From the NCBI RefSeq assembly GCF_900176515.1, contig NZ_FWXV01000003.1, forward strand, positions 310,001 to 374,000: a stretch of 64,000 nt of DNA. Reading direction: 5' to 3'. This document shows, piece after piece, positions 43,305 through 50,977 of the stretch (within the stretch, counting starts at the first letter, position 1; each line of letters starts with the position of its first letter). The stretch is from Kibdelosporangium aridum. GTDB lineage: Bacteria > Actinomycetota > Actinomycetes > Mycobacteriales > Pseudonocardiaceae. The translations under genes and the position numbers were made by a program. Below the pieces are notes generated by a model. The model was not told the DNA's origin and made no database searches. It saw only the letters and a list, made by a program, of their open reading frames with translations.

Positions 43305-44674
43305 TGGCCGCCGAACTCGGTCAGACCATGGACCCCCGCGAGCTCATCCCGGGGATGCCCGAAGCGATCTCCAACGACCTGAAGTCCCTTGTGGAGAACG
43401 TCAAGCAGGTCGCGACGGTCGGCCGCGACCTCGGCAGCGTCGACGTGGTGGAGTGGACCGGCGATGCCGCGTCCTCGTTCCTGGAGATGTTCGGCCAGGA
43501 ACCGCCGAAGTGGATGCAGGCGGTCGAGGACATGGGTCTCGGCGGCCAGGCCCTCGCCGACTTCGGTGACACGCTGACCTGGGCGCAAGGCCAGGCCCAG
43601 AAGGCGATCGAGATGTACACCGAGGCGATGGCCGCGTCCCGTGCCTTCGCCGCGCAGGCCTTGGAGACCGCCCAGCAGGGCGGCATCGTCACCCAGGTCA
43701 CCGACCCGGCCGCGGCGGCGTTCCACAATGCACAGACCGTTCTGCAGAACGCGCGTGACCAACTGGCTTCGGCGGGCGGCACGATCGCCCAGATGTTCGG
43801 CATGCAGCCGGACGGCGAGGGCAAGTACACGGCGCAGGGCCCGGAGCGTGGTTTCGGCGTCGACGGCCACAACCCCAACAAGCCCGGTTGGCATCGCGGG
43901 CCTGGCGGCAAGAGCTACAACCGCGAGTTCGGCAGCCAGAACCAGGGCAACATGGGCGACATGATCGGCGGCGTGATGCAGGGCGTGCTGAAGTCGCTCG
44001 GCATCGAGATCCCCGAGGGCGAGTGGAAAGCCGCGGCCGAGGCCAAGCTCTGGGGCGCGGAGGCCGAAGGCAAGTTCGACTCGGGCTTCTTCAGCGGCGA
44101 GGGCAAGGCCAGCATCGACACCATCGGCGCCGGGGCGGAGGCGCACGCCAAGTGGGGTCCCGACGGCCTCAACGCGGGTGCGAGCGCCGAGGCGTACCTG
44201 GCCAAGGCGGAGGCCGAAGGCAAGCTCAACCTCGGCGACCACGCCAGCGTGTCGGGCAAGGGCGAGGTCTTCGTCGGCGCGAAGGCCGAGGCCGAGGCCA
44301 ACATCGGCTGGGGCGGCGCGGACGTCAGCGCGGGTGCCTTCGCCGGTGCCCGGGCCGAAGGCGAAGTCGGCGCCGAGGTCGGCGGCATCGGTGCCGGTGT
44401 CCAGGGCGAGGTGTGGGCCGGTGCCGGTATCGAGGCCGACGCTCAGCTGGGCATGGGTGACGACGGCAAGTTCCACGTCGGCGGTTCGTTCGGCATCGGT
44501 CTCGGGTACGGCGGCAAGGTCGGCTTCGACGTCTCGGTCGACCCGGGCAAGGTCGTGGACACTGTCGGCGACGTCGCCGGAGCCGTCGGCAACGGCATCA
44601 GCAGCGCGGGCAAGGCCCTCGACCAAGGAGTCAGCAACGTCGCCGGCGGCGTCAAGGACTTCTTCGGACTGTAA
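43304..44674 (+). CDS. WXG-domain protein with glycine/alanine-rich beta-repeat region, candidate type VII effector
   Basis: A 456-aa protein. The N-terminal 160 residues are a WXG-like helical domain with W51-T-G53 (VEWTGDAASSFLEMFG) and a second helical pair. From about residue 235 to 420 there is a run of alternating hydrophobic/polar residues rich in Gly, Ala and Glu with recurring AEAEGK/GAxAEA units (for example AEAKLWGAEAEGKFDSG, AEAYLAKAEAEGKLNLG). This pattern suggests repeated beta-strands. The end is a short amphipathic helix (GVSNVAGGVKDFFGL). No nuclease or other toxin domain is recognisable, so a pore- or fibre-forming surface protein is possible. Confidence 0.78.
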   Translation: MAAELGQTMDPRELIPGMPEAISNDLKSLVENVKQVATVGRDLGSVDVVEWTGDAASSFLEMFGQEPPKWMQAVEDMGLGGQALADFGDTLTWAQGQAQKAIEMYTEAMAASRAFAAQALETAQQGGIVTQVTDPAAAAFHNAQTVLQNARDQLASAGGTIAQMFGMQPDGEGKYTAQGPERGFGVDGHNPNKPGWHRGPGGKSYNREFGSQNQGNMGDMIGGVMQGVLKSLGIEIPEGEWKAAAEAKLWGAEAEGKFDSGFFSGEGKASIDTIGAGAEAHAKWGPDGLNAGASAEAYLAKAEAEGKLNLGDHASVSGKGEVFVGAKAEAEANIGWGGADVSAGAFAGARAEGEVGAEVGGIGAGVQGEVWAGAGIEADAQLGMGDDGKFHVGGSFGIGLGYGGKVGFDVSVDPGKVVDTVGDVAGAVGNGISSAGKALDQGVSNVAGGVKDFFGL

Positions 44675-44695
44675 AGCGGATGGAGATTCAACCGA

Positions 44696-45205
44696 ATGGC
44701 AACCACGATTCCGGTACCGATCGAGTTCTCGCTGCCGGACGGATGGCGTGCCGCCCCGCCTGACGAGGTCGGTTCGCCCAACGTCGCGTTCGTGGCGCTG
44801 AAACCGCCCGCGGTCAACGGGTTCACCTCGAACATCACGATCTCCGGCGAGATCCGGCCGGACGTGCCGCTCGACCAGATCGCCGACGAGGCACTCGCCA
44901 AGCTGCGCAACCAGGTCGTGCAGATGAAGGTGGGCAACCGTGGCCAGCACGGCAGCCCGGAGAACCCGGGACTCACACAGGCCGTGCGGGTGCTGATCCA
45001 GGCAGGCGGCCGCCAGATGGACGTGGCCCAGCTGCAGGTCTTCATCGGCATGCAGGACGTGCGCGACCCCGACCGGCAGGCCGTGCTGCACATCGTGCTG
45101 TCCGCGGACTCCGACGAGTTCGAGCGCGTGATCAGCGACTTCCAGCAGTTCCTCACCACCGTCCGGCCGGATCCGGCGGCACAGAACACCAACGGGGGCT
45201 GGTGA
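44696..45205 (+). CDS. LpqN/PsbP-like accessory protein
   Basis: A 169-aa protein with the Mog1/PsbP/LpqN-type beta-sandwich pattern: IEFSLPDGWRAAPPDEVG, NVAFVALKPPAVNGFTSNIT, LAKLRNQVVQMKVGNRGQHG and a C-terminal helix VISDFQQFLTTVRP. Unlike LpqN it has no signal peptide, so it is cytosolic. Such proteins recur next to actinobacterial type VII substrate genes and may act as chaperones, which is inference. A purine-rich site (GGAG) lies upstream of the ATG. Confidence 0.75.
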   Translation: MATTIPVPIEFSLPDGWRAAPPDEVGSPNVAFVALKPPAVNGFTSNITISGEIRPDVPLDQIADEALAKLRNQVVQMKVGNRGQHGSPENPGLTQAVRVLIQAGGRQMDVAQLQVFIGMQDVRDPDRQAVLHIVLSADSDEFERVISDFQQFLTTVRPDPAAQNTNGGW

Positions 45206-45696
45206 CCATGACCGAGTGGTCAGAGCGTCTTGCGCGCCGGATCGAGGCGATCGACCAGGCAGCGGCGGACAACCGGATGCGCGCCGAGGCGTACCGGCAG
45301 ATGACCGAGGAGCTCAAAGCCGTCGAAGGCACCGCCACGTCACCGGACGGTATGGTGACCGTCGTCGCCGGAGCGGGTGGTTCGGTCAGGTCCATCACCT
45401 TCAGCGACGCGACAAGGTCGACGGACCCGGCCCTGTTGTCCAAGACGGTGATGCACACCATCGCCAGGGCACAGGCGGACGCAGCCCGGTCGCAAGCCGA
45501 GGTGGTGCGTCGTGGGCTCGGTGGCTCCGAGTTGCTCGACCGGGTGCTGGCCGAGGAGGAGAAGGTGTTCGGTGACACGCCGACGCCGGATCCCGGGGTG
45601 CATTCGCTGCGGCGAGCACCCGCACCCACCACCAGCCGGCCGGGTTACGACGACTACGAGGACGGATTCGACATCTACCAAGGAATGCGCCGTTGA
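45202..45696 (+). CDS. YbaB/EbfC-like protein of the type VII operon
   Basis: A 164-aa protein whose middle (about residues 35-110) has the YbaB/EbfC fold signature: VEGTATSPDGMVTVVAGAGG, SVRSITFSDATRSTDPALLS and a long helix TIARAQADAARSQAEVVRRG. YbaB proteins are small nucleoid-associated dimers. The actinobacterial variants next to WXG-type genes are longer, and their role is unknown. The start GTG overlaps the previous stop (GTGA), and the acidic C-terminus ends at the next overlap. Confidence 0.8.
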   Translation: MTMTEWSERLARRIEAIDQAAADNRMRAEAYRQMTEELKAVEGTATSPDGMVTVVAGAGGSVRSITFSDATRSTDPALLSKTVMHTIARAQADAARSQAEVVRRGLGGSELLDRVLAEEEKVFGDTPTPDPGVHSLRRAPAPTTSRPGYDDYEDGFDIYQGMRR

Positions 45697-46433
45697 GCCC
45701 AATAGCGATCATCGCGATCGTGGTCGGTGGCCTGATCGTGGTGGGCGGCCTGCTCACATGGATGATCATTTGGCTGCGTAAGGACTACCAGCAGCACGAG
45801 GCCGGCGTCCTCGACCGGCTGACCGAGGAAGCGCCCAGACGCGGCTGGCGGTTCGAGGAACGCGCGGACAACTACACCGACGTGTTCAACGACGTCGAGC
45901 GCTACCCCAAGCTGTCCGAGCCGATCGTCGGACATGCCGCGTCGCCCAAGGCTTTGCGGGCACACGACGTGGTCACCGGCGAGCACAGGGGCAGGCCGTT
46001 CATGGCGGCCAAGTTCTGGACGTCGAAGCCGATGGACACCCGTGACGGCGGCGGCTGGGAGTGGTTCCACGCGATCTGGGTGAACACGCCCGCACCGAGG
46101 CCCACGCTGGATGTCCGCTCGGTGCCCCGGATGCAGAGCGCCGTCGGGTCCGCGCTGGGTGTCGGCGACCTGAAGATCGGGCACCCCGAGTTCGACGCCC
46201 GCTACCAGGTGACCGCGCAGAACGAGCAGTTCGCGCGTGACGTGCTCAGCCCCCAGCTGATCGACCTGCTGCTGACCGATCAGCGCACGTTCCAAGGATT
46301 CTGGATCCGCGGCCAGCAACTCGAGGTGATCGGAGACATCGTCGAGGACCACCGCGACCCGGAAAACCTGGTGCCCGCATTGGACCTGCGCAACGACATC
46401 ATGGACCGAATCCCCCACCAGGTATGGGGATAA
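45693..46433 (+). CDS. Membrane-anchored protein ending the second type VII operon
   Basis: A 246-aa protein with one N-terminal membrane helix (IAIIAIVVGGLIVVGGLLTW, about residues 4-23) followed by a basic stop and a cytosolic domain of about 215 residues (RRGWRFEERADNYTDVFNDV, WFHAIWVNTPAPRPTLDVRS, FDARYQVTAQNEQFARDVLS, FWIRGQQLEVIGDIVED). The domain resembles DUF3137-type proteins that bind membranes, though the match is loose. It begins at TTG overlapping the preceding stop (TTGA). Confidence 0.72.
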   Translation: MSPIAIIAIVVGGLIVVGGLLTWMIIWLRKDYQQHEAGVLDRLTEEAPRRGWRFEERADNYTDVFNDVERYPKLSEPIVGHAASPKALRAHDVVTGEHRGRPFMAAKFWTSKPMDTRDGGGWEWFHAIWVNTPAPRPTLDVRSVPRMQSAVGSALGVGDLKIGHPEFDARYQVTAQNEQFARDVLSPQLIDLLLTDQRTFQGFWIRGQQLEVIGDIVEDHRDPENLVPALDLRNDIMDRIPHQVWG

Positions 46434-46708
46434 CCCCCAAACCCCCAAACCTCCAAACCCAACAACCCGCCCCAACCGCACCCGCGCCCTCGGCGAGCGC
46501 AGCGAGCCGAGGAAAGCAGGGGGCGAACCAGCGACGCGCGTGTCTGCAAGCGCGGCGGGAGAGTTGATCCATCCGCGGCGCACAGCGGCAAGCGACAACG
46601 CTGGAGGCGAGTCGGATGGATAACTCGCCCGCAATGCGATTGCGGACACGCGGTAAACCGATTCGACCAGCCACGCTGAAACGGCGGCGAACTCCCGGCG
46701 AACTCGCT
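46434..46708. other. Non-coding region after the type VII operon: C-rich tract and hairpin
   Basis: The first 35 bp after the stop hold repeated ccccaaac/ctccaaac units (46435-46470). The opposite strand has four G-runs and could form a G-quadruplex. Further on, CCTCGGC (46490-46496) pairs with GCCGAGG (46508-46514) as a possible operon-end hairpin. No gene was found; open frames here have shadow-like composition. Confidence 0.5.
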
Positions 46709-46840
46709 GTGCCGCAAAGGCGGACACGGCGTGCCGGAACGGCGGACACGGGGTGCCGCAAAGGCGGACACGGGGTGCCGCAAAGGCGGACACGGGGTGC
46801 CGCAAAGGCGGACACGGGGTGCCGGAGTGGTGGACATGGG
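46709..46840. repeat. Six tandem 22-bp repeats
   Basis: Six head-to-tail units of exactly 22 bp begin at 46709, 46731, 46753, 46775, 46797 and 46819. The unit starts gtgccgcaaaggcgg and ends acacggg. Units 3-5 are identical, units 1 and 2 have a few changes, and unit 6 is degenerate. As 22 is not a multiple of three, a repeat protein is not encoded. The array ends 15 bp before the start of the secreted protein at 46856, so it fills that gene's promoter region. Identical repeats without spacers rule out CRISPR. Confidence 0.93.
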
Positions 46841-46843
46841 CAA

Positions 46844-46849
46844 TATCCT
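46844..46849 (+). promoter_or_regulatory. Leaderless-type -10 for the secreted protein at 46856
   Basis: TATCCT (46844-46849) ends 6 nt before ATG 46856, without a Shine-Dalgarno. If this is the -10 element, the region that should contain the -35 falls inside units 5 and 6 of the 22-bp array. Confidence 0.35.
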
Positions 46850-46855
46850 CGGCCT

Positions 46856-47386
46856 ATGCGGGGATTACTTGTGACAGCTTTGGTGGCGGCGGCCTTCGGG
46901 GCCGCCGCCACACCTGTTTCCGCGGCAACGCCGCCCACCAGGACCGAGACCGATGTCCAGCGCACTGTGGCCGATCCGGCTGCCTGCGGTGATTACGGCG
47001 TCGAGTGGAACATCGATCTGCACTCGGTGAACTGGACGTTCTTCGACGACAACGGCAAGCGCGTCAAGCTGGTCCAGCACATCACCGAGGACAACACCGT
47101 GCGCAACACCGTCACCGGCCTGACGTTGCGCGACAGCCCGGTCGACTTCGTGCAGACGTCGACGTTCAACCCGGACACCGGGGTCCGCGAGAAGATCTAC
47201 ATCACCGGCACGTCGGTGAACGTGCGCCGTGGCAACCAGCACCTCGTCGACCGTGGACCGATCGTGATCGACGGCCAGACCGGCAAGATCCTCTTCGCCG
47301 TCGGGCCGCATCCGATCCGCGAGCTGCTGGACGGCAGCTTCGACATCGCCCGCGCACTGCCTGGGTTCTGCGAGATCCTGCGCTGA
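46856..47386 (+). CDS. Secreted protein of unknown function
   Basis: A 176-aa protein with a signal peptide (MRGLLVTALVAAAFGAAATP, cleavage probably after VSA near residue 23). The mature domain is beta-rich (WNIDLHSVNWTFFDDNGKRV, VDFVQTSTFNPDTGVREKIY, VNVRRGNQHLVDRGPIVIDG) with two cysteines (AACGDYG and FCEILR) that probably pair. I recognise no enzyme motif. It is a small soluble exported domain found in actinomycetes. Start choice rests on the signal peptide, since no ribosome site is visible. Confidence 0.78.
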   Translation: MRGLLVTALVAAAFGAAATPVSAATPPTRTETDVQRTVADPAACGDYGVEWNIDLHSVNWTFFDDNGKRVKLVQHITEDNTVRNTVTGLTLRDSPVDFVQTSTFNPDTGVREKIYITGTSVNVRRGNQHLVDRGPIVIDGQTGKILFAVGPHPIRELLDGSFDIARALPGFCEILR

Positions 47387-47430
47387 CACGCGCAGGGGCG
47401 CGCGGTCCCCGGTTTTGGCCACTAATGGCG

Positions 47431-47436
47431 TAATAC
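47431..47436 (+). promoter_or_regulatory. Leaderless-type -10 for the nuclease/helicase gene
   Basis: TAATAC (47431-47436), followed by T, is an almost ideal -10 box and ends 7 nt before the GTG start at 47444. There is no Shine-Dalgarno sequence. A leaderless mRNA is likely. Confidence 0.5.
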
Positions 47437-47443
47437 TGCGTCG

Positions 47444-50400
47444 GTGCTCGTCACTCCGACCGGTTTGGTGATCTCCCCAGGAGACCTCGTCGACCTGTTG
47501 GAATGCGAGCACCGCAGCGTTCTGGACCACGCGCTGGCGCTCAAGCTCGACGGCGCGCCGCAACCGGCCGAGCCGCAGAACTTGCTGGTCGCCAAGCATG
47601 GTCTGGCCCATGAGCAGGCGGTTCTCGAGCAACTCGAGGCCCGCTACGAGGTCACCAAGATCGATTTGCCCGCTCCGCAGCCGGATGCGCTGATCCAGGC
47701 GGCCGAGCAGACCCGGCGGGCGGTGCGGGCCGGTGCGCCCGTGATCTACCAGGCCGTTTTCTACGACGGGAAGTTCTACGGCCGCGCGGACTTCCTGATC
47801 CGTGACAAGAACGGCGGTTACGAGCCACACGACACGAAACTGACCCGGCACCCGAAACCGTCGGCAGTCCTGCAGCTGACGACCTACGCTGCCGCGCTGC
47901 GAGACGCCGGGTACCCGGCGGGCCCGGACATGCACCTGATCCTGGGTGACGCAACCAGGCATTCCTATCGTGTCAACGACTTCCTGCCGCTGGTGCAGGA
48001 CTTGCGGGCACGACTGGCGGAGCGGCTGGCCAAGCCCGCGCGCCTGCCCGAGCAGCTGTGGGCGGATGAACGTGCGGCGTGTGCCACGTGCAAGTTCGGC
48101 ACGCACTGCGCGTCCGGCCGCGAGAACGACCGTGACCTGTCACTGGTCGCCAACATCCGGGCTGATCAGCGCAGGAAACTCGCCGCTGCGGGCATGTCGA
48201 CGATCGACGACCTGGCCAACGCGACCGCGATGGACCGGCCGTCGACCATGTCCGCGGCCACCTTCAACGGCCTGCGGTCGCAGGCGGCGATCCAGGTCAT
48301 CCAGGACGCTTCGCGCACGCCGGACGATCCGGTCGGCAAGGTGGCGTACGAGGTGCTCTCCCCCGAAGTGCTCGCCACCCTGCCGGAGCCGGCCGACGGC
48401 GACGTGTTCTTCGACATGGAGGGCGACCCGTTCGCCTTGGCAGGCCAGGGTCTTGAGTACCTCTTCGGCGCGGTGACCGTCACCGGCGGCAAAGAGGAGT
48501 TCCGGCCGTTCTGGGCGCACAGCCGCGCGCAGGAAAAACAGGCGTTCGAGGACTTCGTCGACTTCGCGCTCGAGCGCACGGTGAAGTACCCGGGCTCGCA
48601 CATCTACCACTACGCGCCTTACGAAGTGAACGCCCTCAAGCGGTTGGCGGCCTTGCACGGCACGCGCGAGGAAGCCGTGGACACCTTGCTGCGAACGGGT
48701 TCGCTCATCGACCTGTATGCCGTGGTACGCAAGGGTTTGCGGGTATCGCAGCGGTCGTACTCGATCAAGTACCTGGAACCGCTGTACATGCCGGACAAGC
48801 GGGACGGTGACGTGGTCAACGCCGTGTCCAGCATTGAGGCGTACGAGGAATACCTCACACTGCTCGCCGCCGACGACATCCCGGAAGCGGAAGCGGTACT
48901 GGACGGGATCAAGGACTACAACGAGTACGACTGCGTGTCCACGCACCGGTTGTACCGCTTCCTGTTGCAGGTGCGCACCGAGGCCGGAATCGAGCCGCAC
49001 CAGCCGGACGAGTCCGAAATGGACGTCCTGATCAACGAGACCGCCGAGGCCGAAGCCGCGGAGCGCCGGGCCGAACGCGCGGCCCGGATCGCGGCCGTGG
49101 TCGAGCCGTTGCTGGCTGACTTGCCTGAAGACCCAAGCCAGGCAACGGAAGACGAGCAGGCGCGGGCGTTGCTCGCGGCAGCGGTCGGGTACCACCGGCG
49201 CGAAACCAACCCGGCGTGGTGGGACTTCTTCCGCCAAGTCGGTGCCCCGCTGTCCGATCTGGAGTCCGATACCGCTTGCACGGTCCCGGTTTCCGTGCGA
49301 GCCGAAGACTGGACGGCACCCAAAGGCCGGGTGCGTAACGCGAAACGCCTCCTGCACGCGCGGTGTGATCCCGACCGGCCGCACCCGTTCGCCCCAGGCG
49401 AGCAGGTACGCGTGCTCTACTCAGGAACTCCGGTCAACTGGACGCGCAACGCCAAGGTCATCGAGGAGACGGCCGAGCAGATCACCCTTGAGGAGAGCGC
49501 GAAGCCGGACGAGACGACCAATGACGTGCCGATCGCGGTCCTGCCCGGTGACCCGGTGAAGCCGCAGCCGAAAGACGAGGCGGTGTACTCACTCGCCGAG
49601 GGCGTGGTCGAGATCCTGCCGATGCTGCCCGCGCATCCGGGCATCGACCTGTTGCGCAGGCTGCCGCCGCAGACCATCAGCGGCAAGCTGCCCCACGGTG
49701 AAGACCTTGTCGCCACAGTGATTTCCGCGGTCGACGCGCTGGACGGCTCGACTCTGGCCGTGCAGGGACCGCCGGGTGCGGGCAAGACGTACTTGGCCGG
49801 GCGGTTGATCGCGCACCTGATCCGCAAGGGCAAGTCGGTCGCGGTCACGTCGAACAGCCACAAGGCCGTGGAGAACGTGCTCAGCTCCGCCTTGGCCGCC
49901 GGTCGCGAGCTCGGCGTGCCGATTCCGTGCGCCAAACGCGCGAAAGGCATGCCTGCCAAGGATTGTGAGTGGGAGCAGCCGAAGGACAACAACTCACTGG
50001 TCCGGTGGCGCTCCGACCAGGGCAGCGGGCACCTGGTCGGCGGCACCGCGTGGACGTTCGCCAACGCCGCCATGCGGGAACAGCGTTTCGACGTGTTGAT
50101 CATCGACGAGGCCGGCCAGTTCGCGTTGGCCGACGCGCTCGCGGTGTCGACCTGCGCCCGTAACCTCGTGCTGCTCGGTGACCCTCAGCAGTTGCCGCAG
50201 GTCGTGCAGGGCACGCATCCGGCAGGCGCGGACGCGTCCGCCCTGGGGCATCTCCTCGGCGAAGCCGACGTGATTCCGCCCAGCCTCGGCTACTTCATGG
50301 ACCAGACCCGGCGTATGCATCCCGGGGTGTGCGACCCGGTTTCCCTACTTTCGTATGCCGGACTGCTGCACGCGCACCCGACTGCGGAGGGGCGACGGGT

Positions 50401-50908
50401 CGACGGCATCGAACCTGGCCTGTACACGCGCTATGTCGATCACAGCCACAACATCACCAGCTCGCCCGAAGAAGCCGAGGCCGTGGTGGCCACGGTGAAG
50501 TCGTTGGTCGGCCGGACCTGGGTGGACGGTGAGGCCACCAGGCCGCTCACCGACGGCGACATCCTCGTCGTCGCACCGTACAACCTGCAGGTCAGGGTGG
50601 TTCGGCGGGCGCTGGAGGAGGCCGGGTTCACCGAGACAAGGGTCGGCACGGTGGACAAGTTCCAAGGCCAGGAAGCGCCCGTGGTGCTTGTCACAATGAC
50701 CTCGTCCGCCGCGGTCGATCTCCCACGCGGGCTGGACTTTCTGCTGTCCCGCAACCGGCTGAACGTCGCTTTGTCGCGTGCGCAGGCGCTTGCGGTGCTG
50801 ATCTGTTCACCGCGGCTGGTTCAGGCGGACATTCGTGATGTCGAACAAATGCGGTTGGTGTCCGGAATGATCGGTTTGCAACGTGGCGCCCGCCACTGGC
50901 CCGCCTGA
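47444..50908 (+). CDS. TM0106-type RecB-like nuclease fused to SF1 helicase
   Basis: A 1154-aa multidomain protein. A RecB-like PD-(D/E)XK nuclease lies in residues 1-230 (GRADFLIRDKNGGYEPHDTK, with a four-Cys-type end CATCKFGTHCASG near 212-224). A YprB-type RNase H-like domain follows (FFDMEGDPFALAGQGLEYLF near 322; YHYAPYEVNALKRLA). The C-terminal half is a UPF1/DNA2-type superfamily 1 helicase: Walker A GPPGAGKTYLAG near 775, motif II LIIDEAGQFALADA near 886, GDPQQLPQV, and motif VI LNVALSRAQALAVLI. It probably processes DNA or RNA ends in repair; nothing here shows a defence role. The start GTG lacks a ribosome site. Confidence 0.9.
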   Translation: MLVTPTGLVISPGDLVDLLECEHRSVLDHALALKLDGAPQPAEPQNLLVAKHGLAHEQAVLEQLEARYEVTKIDLPAPQPDALIQAAEQTRRAVRAGAPVIYQAVFYDGKFYGRADFLIRDKNGGYEPHDTKLTRHPKPSAVLQLTTYAAALRDAGYPAGPDMHLILGDATRHSYRVNDFLPLVQDLRARLAERLAKPARLPEQLWADERAACATCKFGTHCASGRENDRDLSLVANIRADQRRKLAAAGMSTIDDLANATAMDRPSTMSAATFNGLRSQAAIQVIQDASRTPDDPVGKVAYEVLSPEVLATLPEPADGDVFFDMEGDPFALAGQGLEYLFGAVTVTGGKEEFRPFWAHSRAQEKQAFEDFVDFALERTVKYPGSHIYHYAPYEVNALKRLAALHGTREEAVDTLLRTGSLIDLYAVVRKGLRVSQRSYSIKYLEPLYMPDKRDGDVVNAVSSIEAYEEYLTLLAADDIPEAEAVLDGIKDYNEYDCVSTHRLYRFLLQVRTEAGIEPHQPDESEMDVLINETAEAEAAERRAERAARIAAVVEPLLADLPEDPSQATEDEQARALLAAAVGYHRRETNPAWWDFFRQVGAPLSDLESDTACTVPVSVRAEDWTAPKGRVRNAKRLLHARCDPDRPHPFAPGEQVRVLYSGTPVNWTRNAKVIEETAEQITLEESAKPDETTNDVPIAVLPGDPVKPQPKDEAVYSLAEGVVEILPMLPAHPGIDLLRRLPPQTISGKLPHGEDLVATVISAVDALDGSTLAVQGPPGAGKTYLAGRLIAHLIRKGKSVAVTSNSHKAVENVLSSALAAGRELGVPIPCAKRAKGMPAKDCEWEQPKDNNSLVRWRSDQGSGHLVGGTAWTFANAAMREQRFDVLIIDEAGQFALADALAVSTCARNLVLLGDPQQLPQVVQGTHPAGADASALGHLLGEADVIPPSLGYFMDQTRRMHPGVCDPVSLLSYAGLLHAHPTAEGRRVDGIEPGLYTRYVDHSHNITSSPEEAEAVVATVKSLVGRTWVDGEATRPLTDGDILVVAPYNLQVRVVRRALEEAGFTETRVGTVDKFQGQEAPVVLVTMTSSAAVDLPRGLDFLLSRNRLNVALSRAQALAVLICSPRLVQADIRDVEQMRLVSGMIGLQRGARHWPA

Positions 50909-50977
50909 CACTTTTTTGGTTGCTCTGCGTGGCGGATAAGATGGGGGTCACCGTCCTGAGAAAGGCGTCATAGCTCC

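Noticed and set aside
43121..45091. A 656-codon open frame opposite the WXG-repeat gene
   Set aside because: It mirrors the repeats of the plus-strand gene and overlaps the whole operon; there is no ribosome site or domain.
46709..46840. Possible CRISPR array
   Set aside because: The 22-bp units lie head to tail without spacers, and there are no cas genes nearby.
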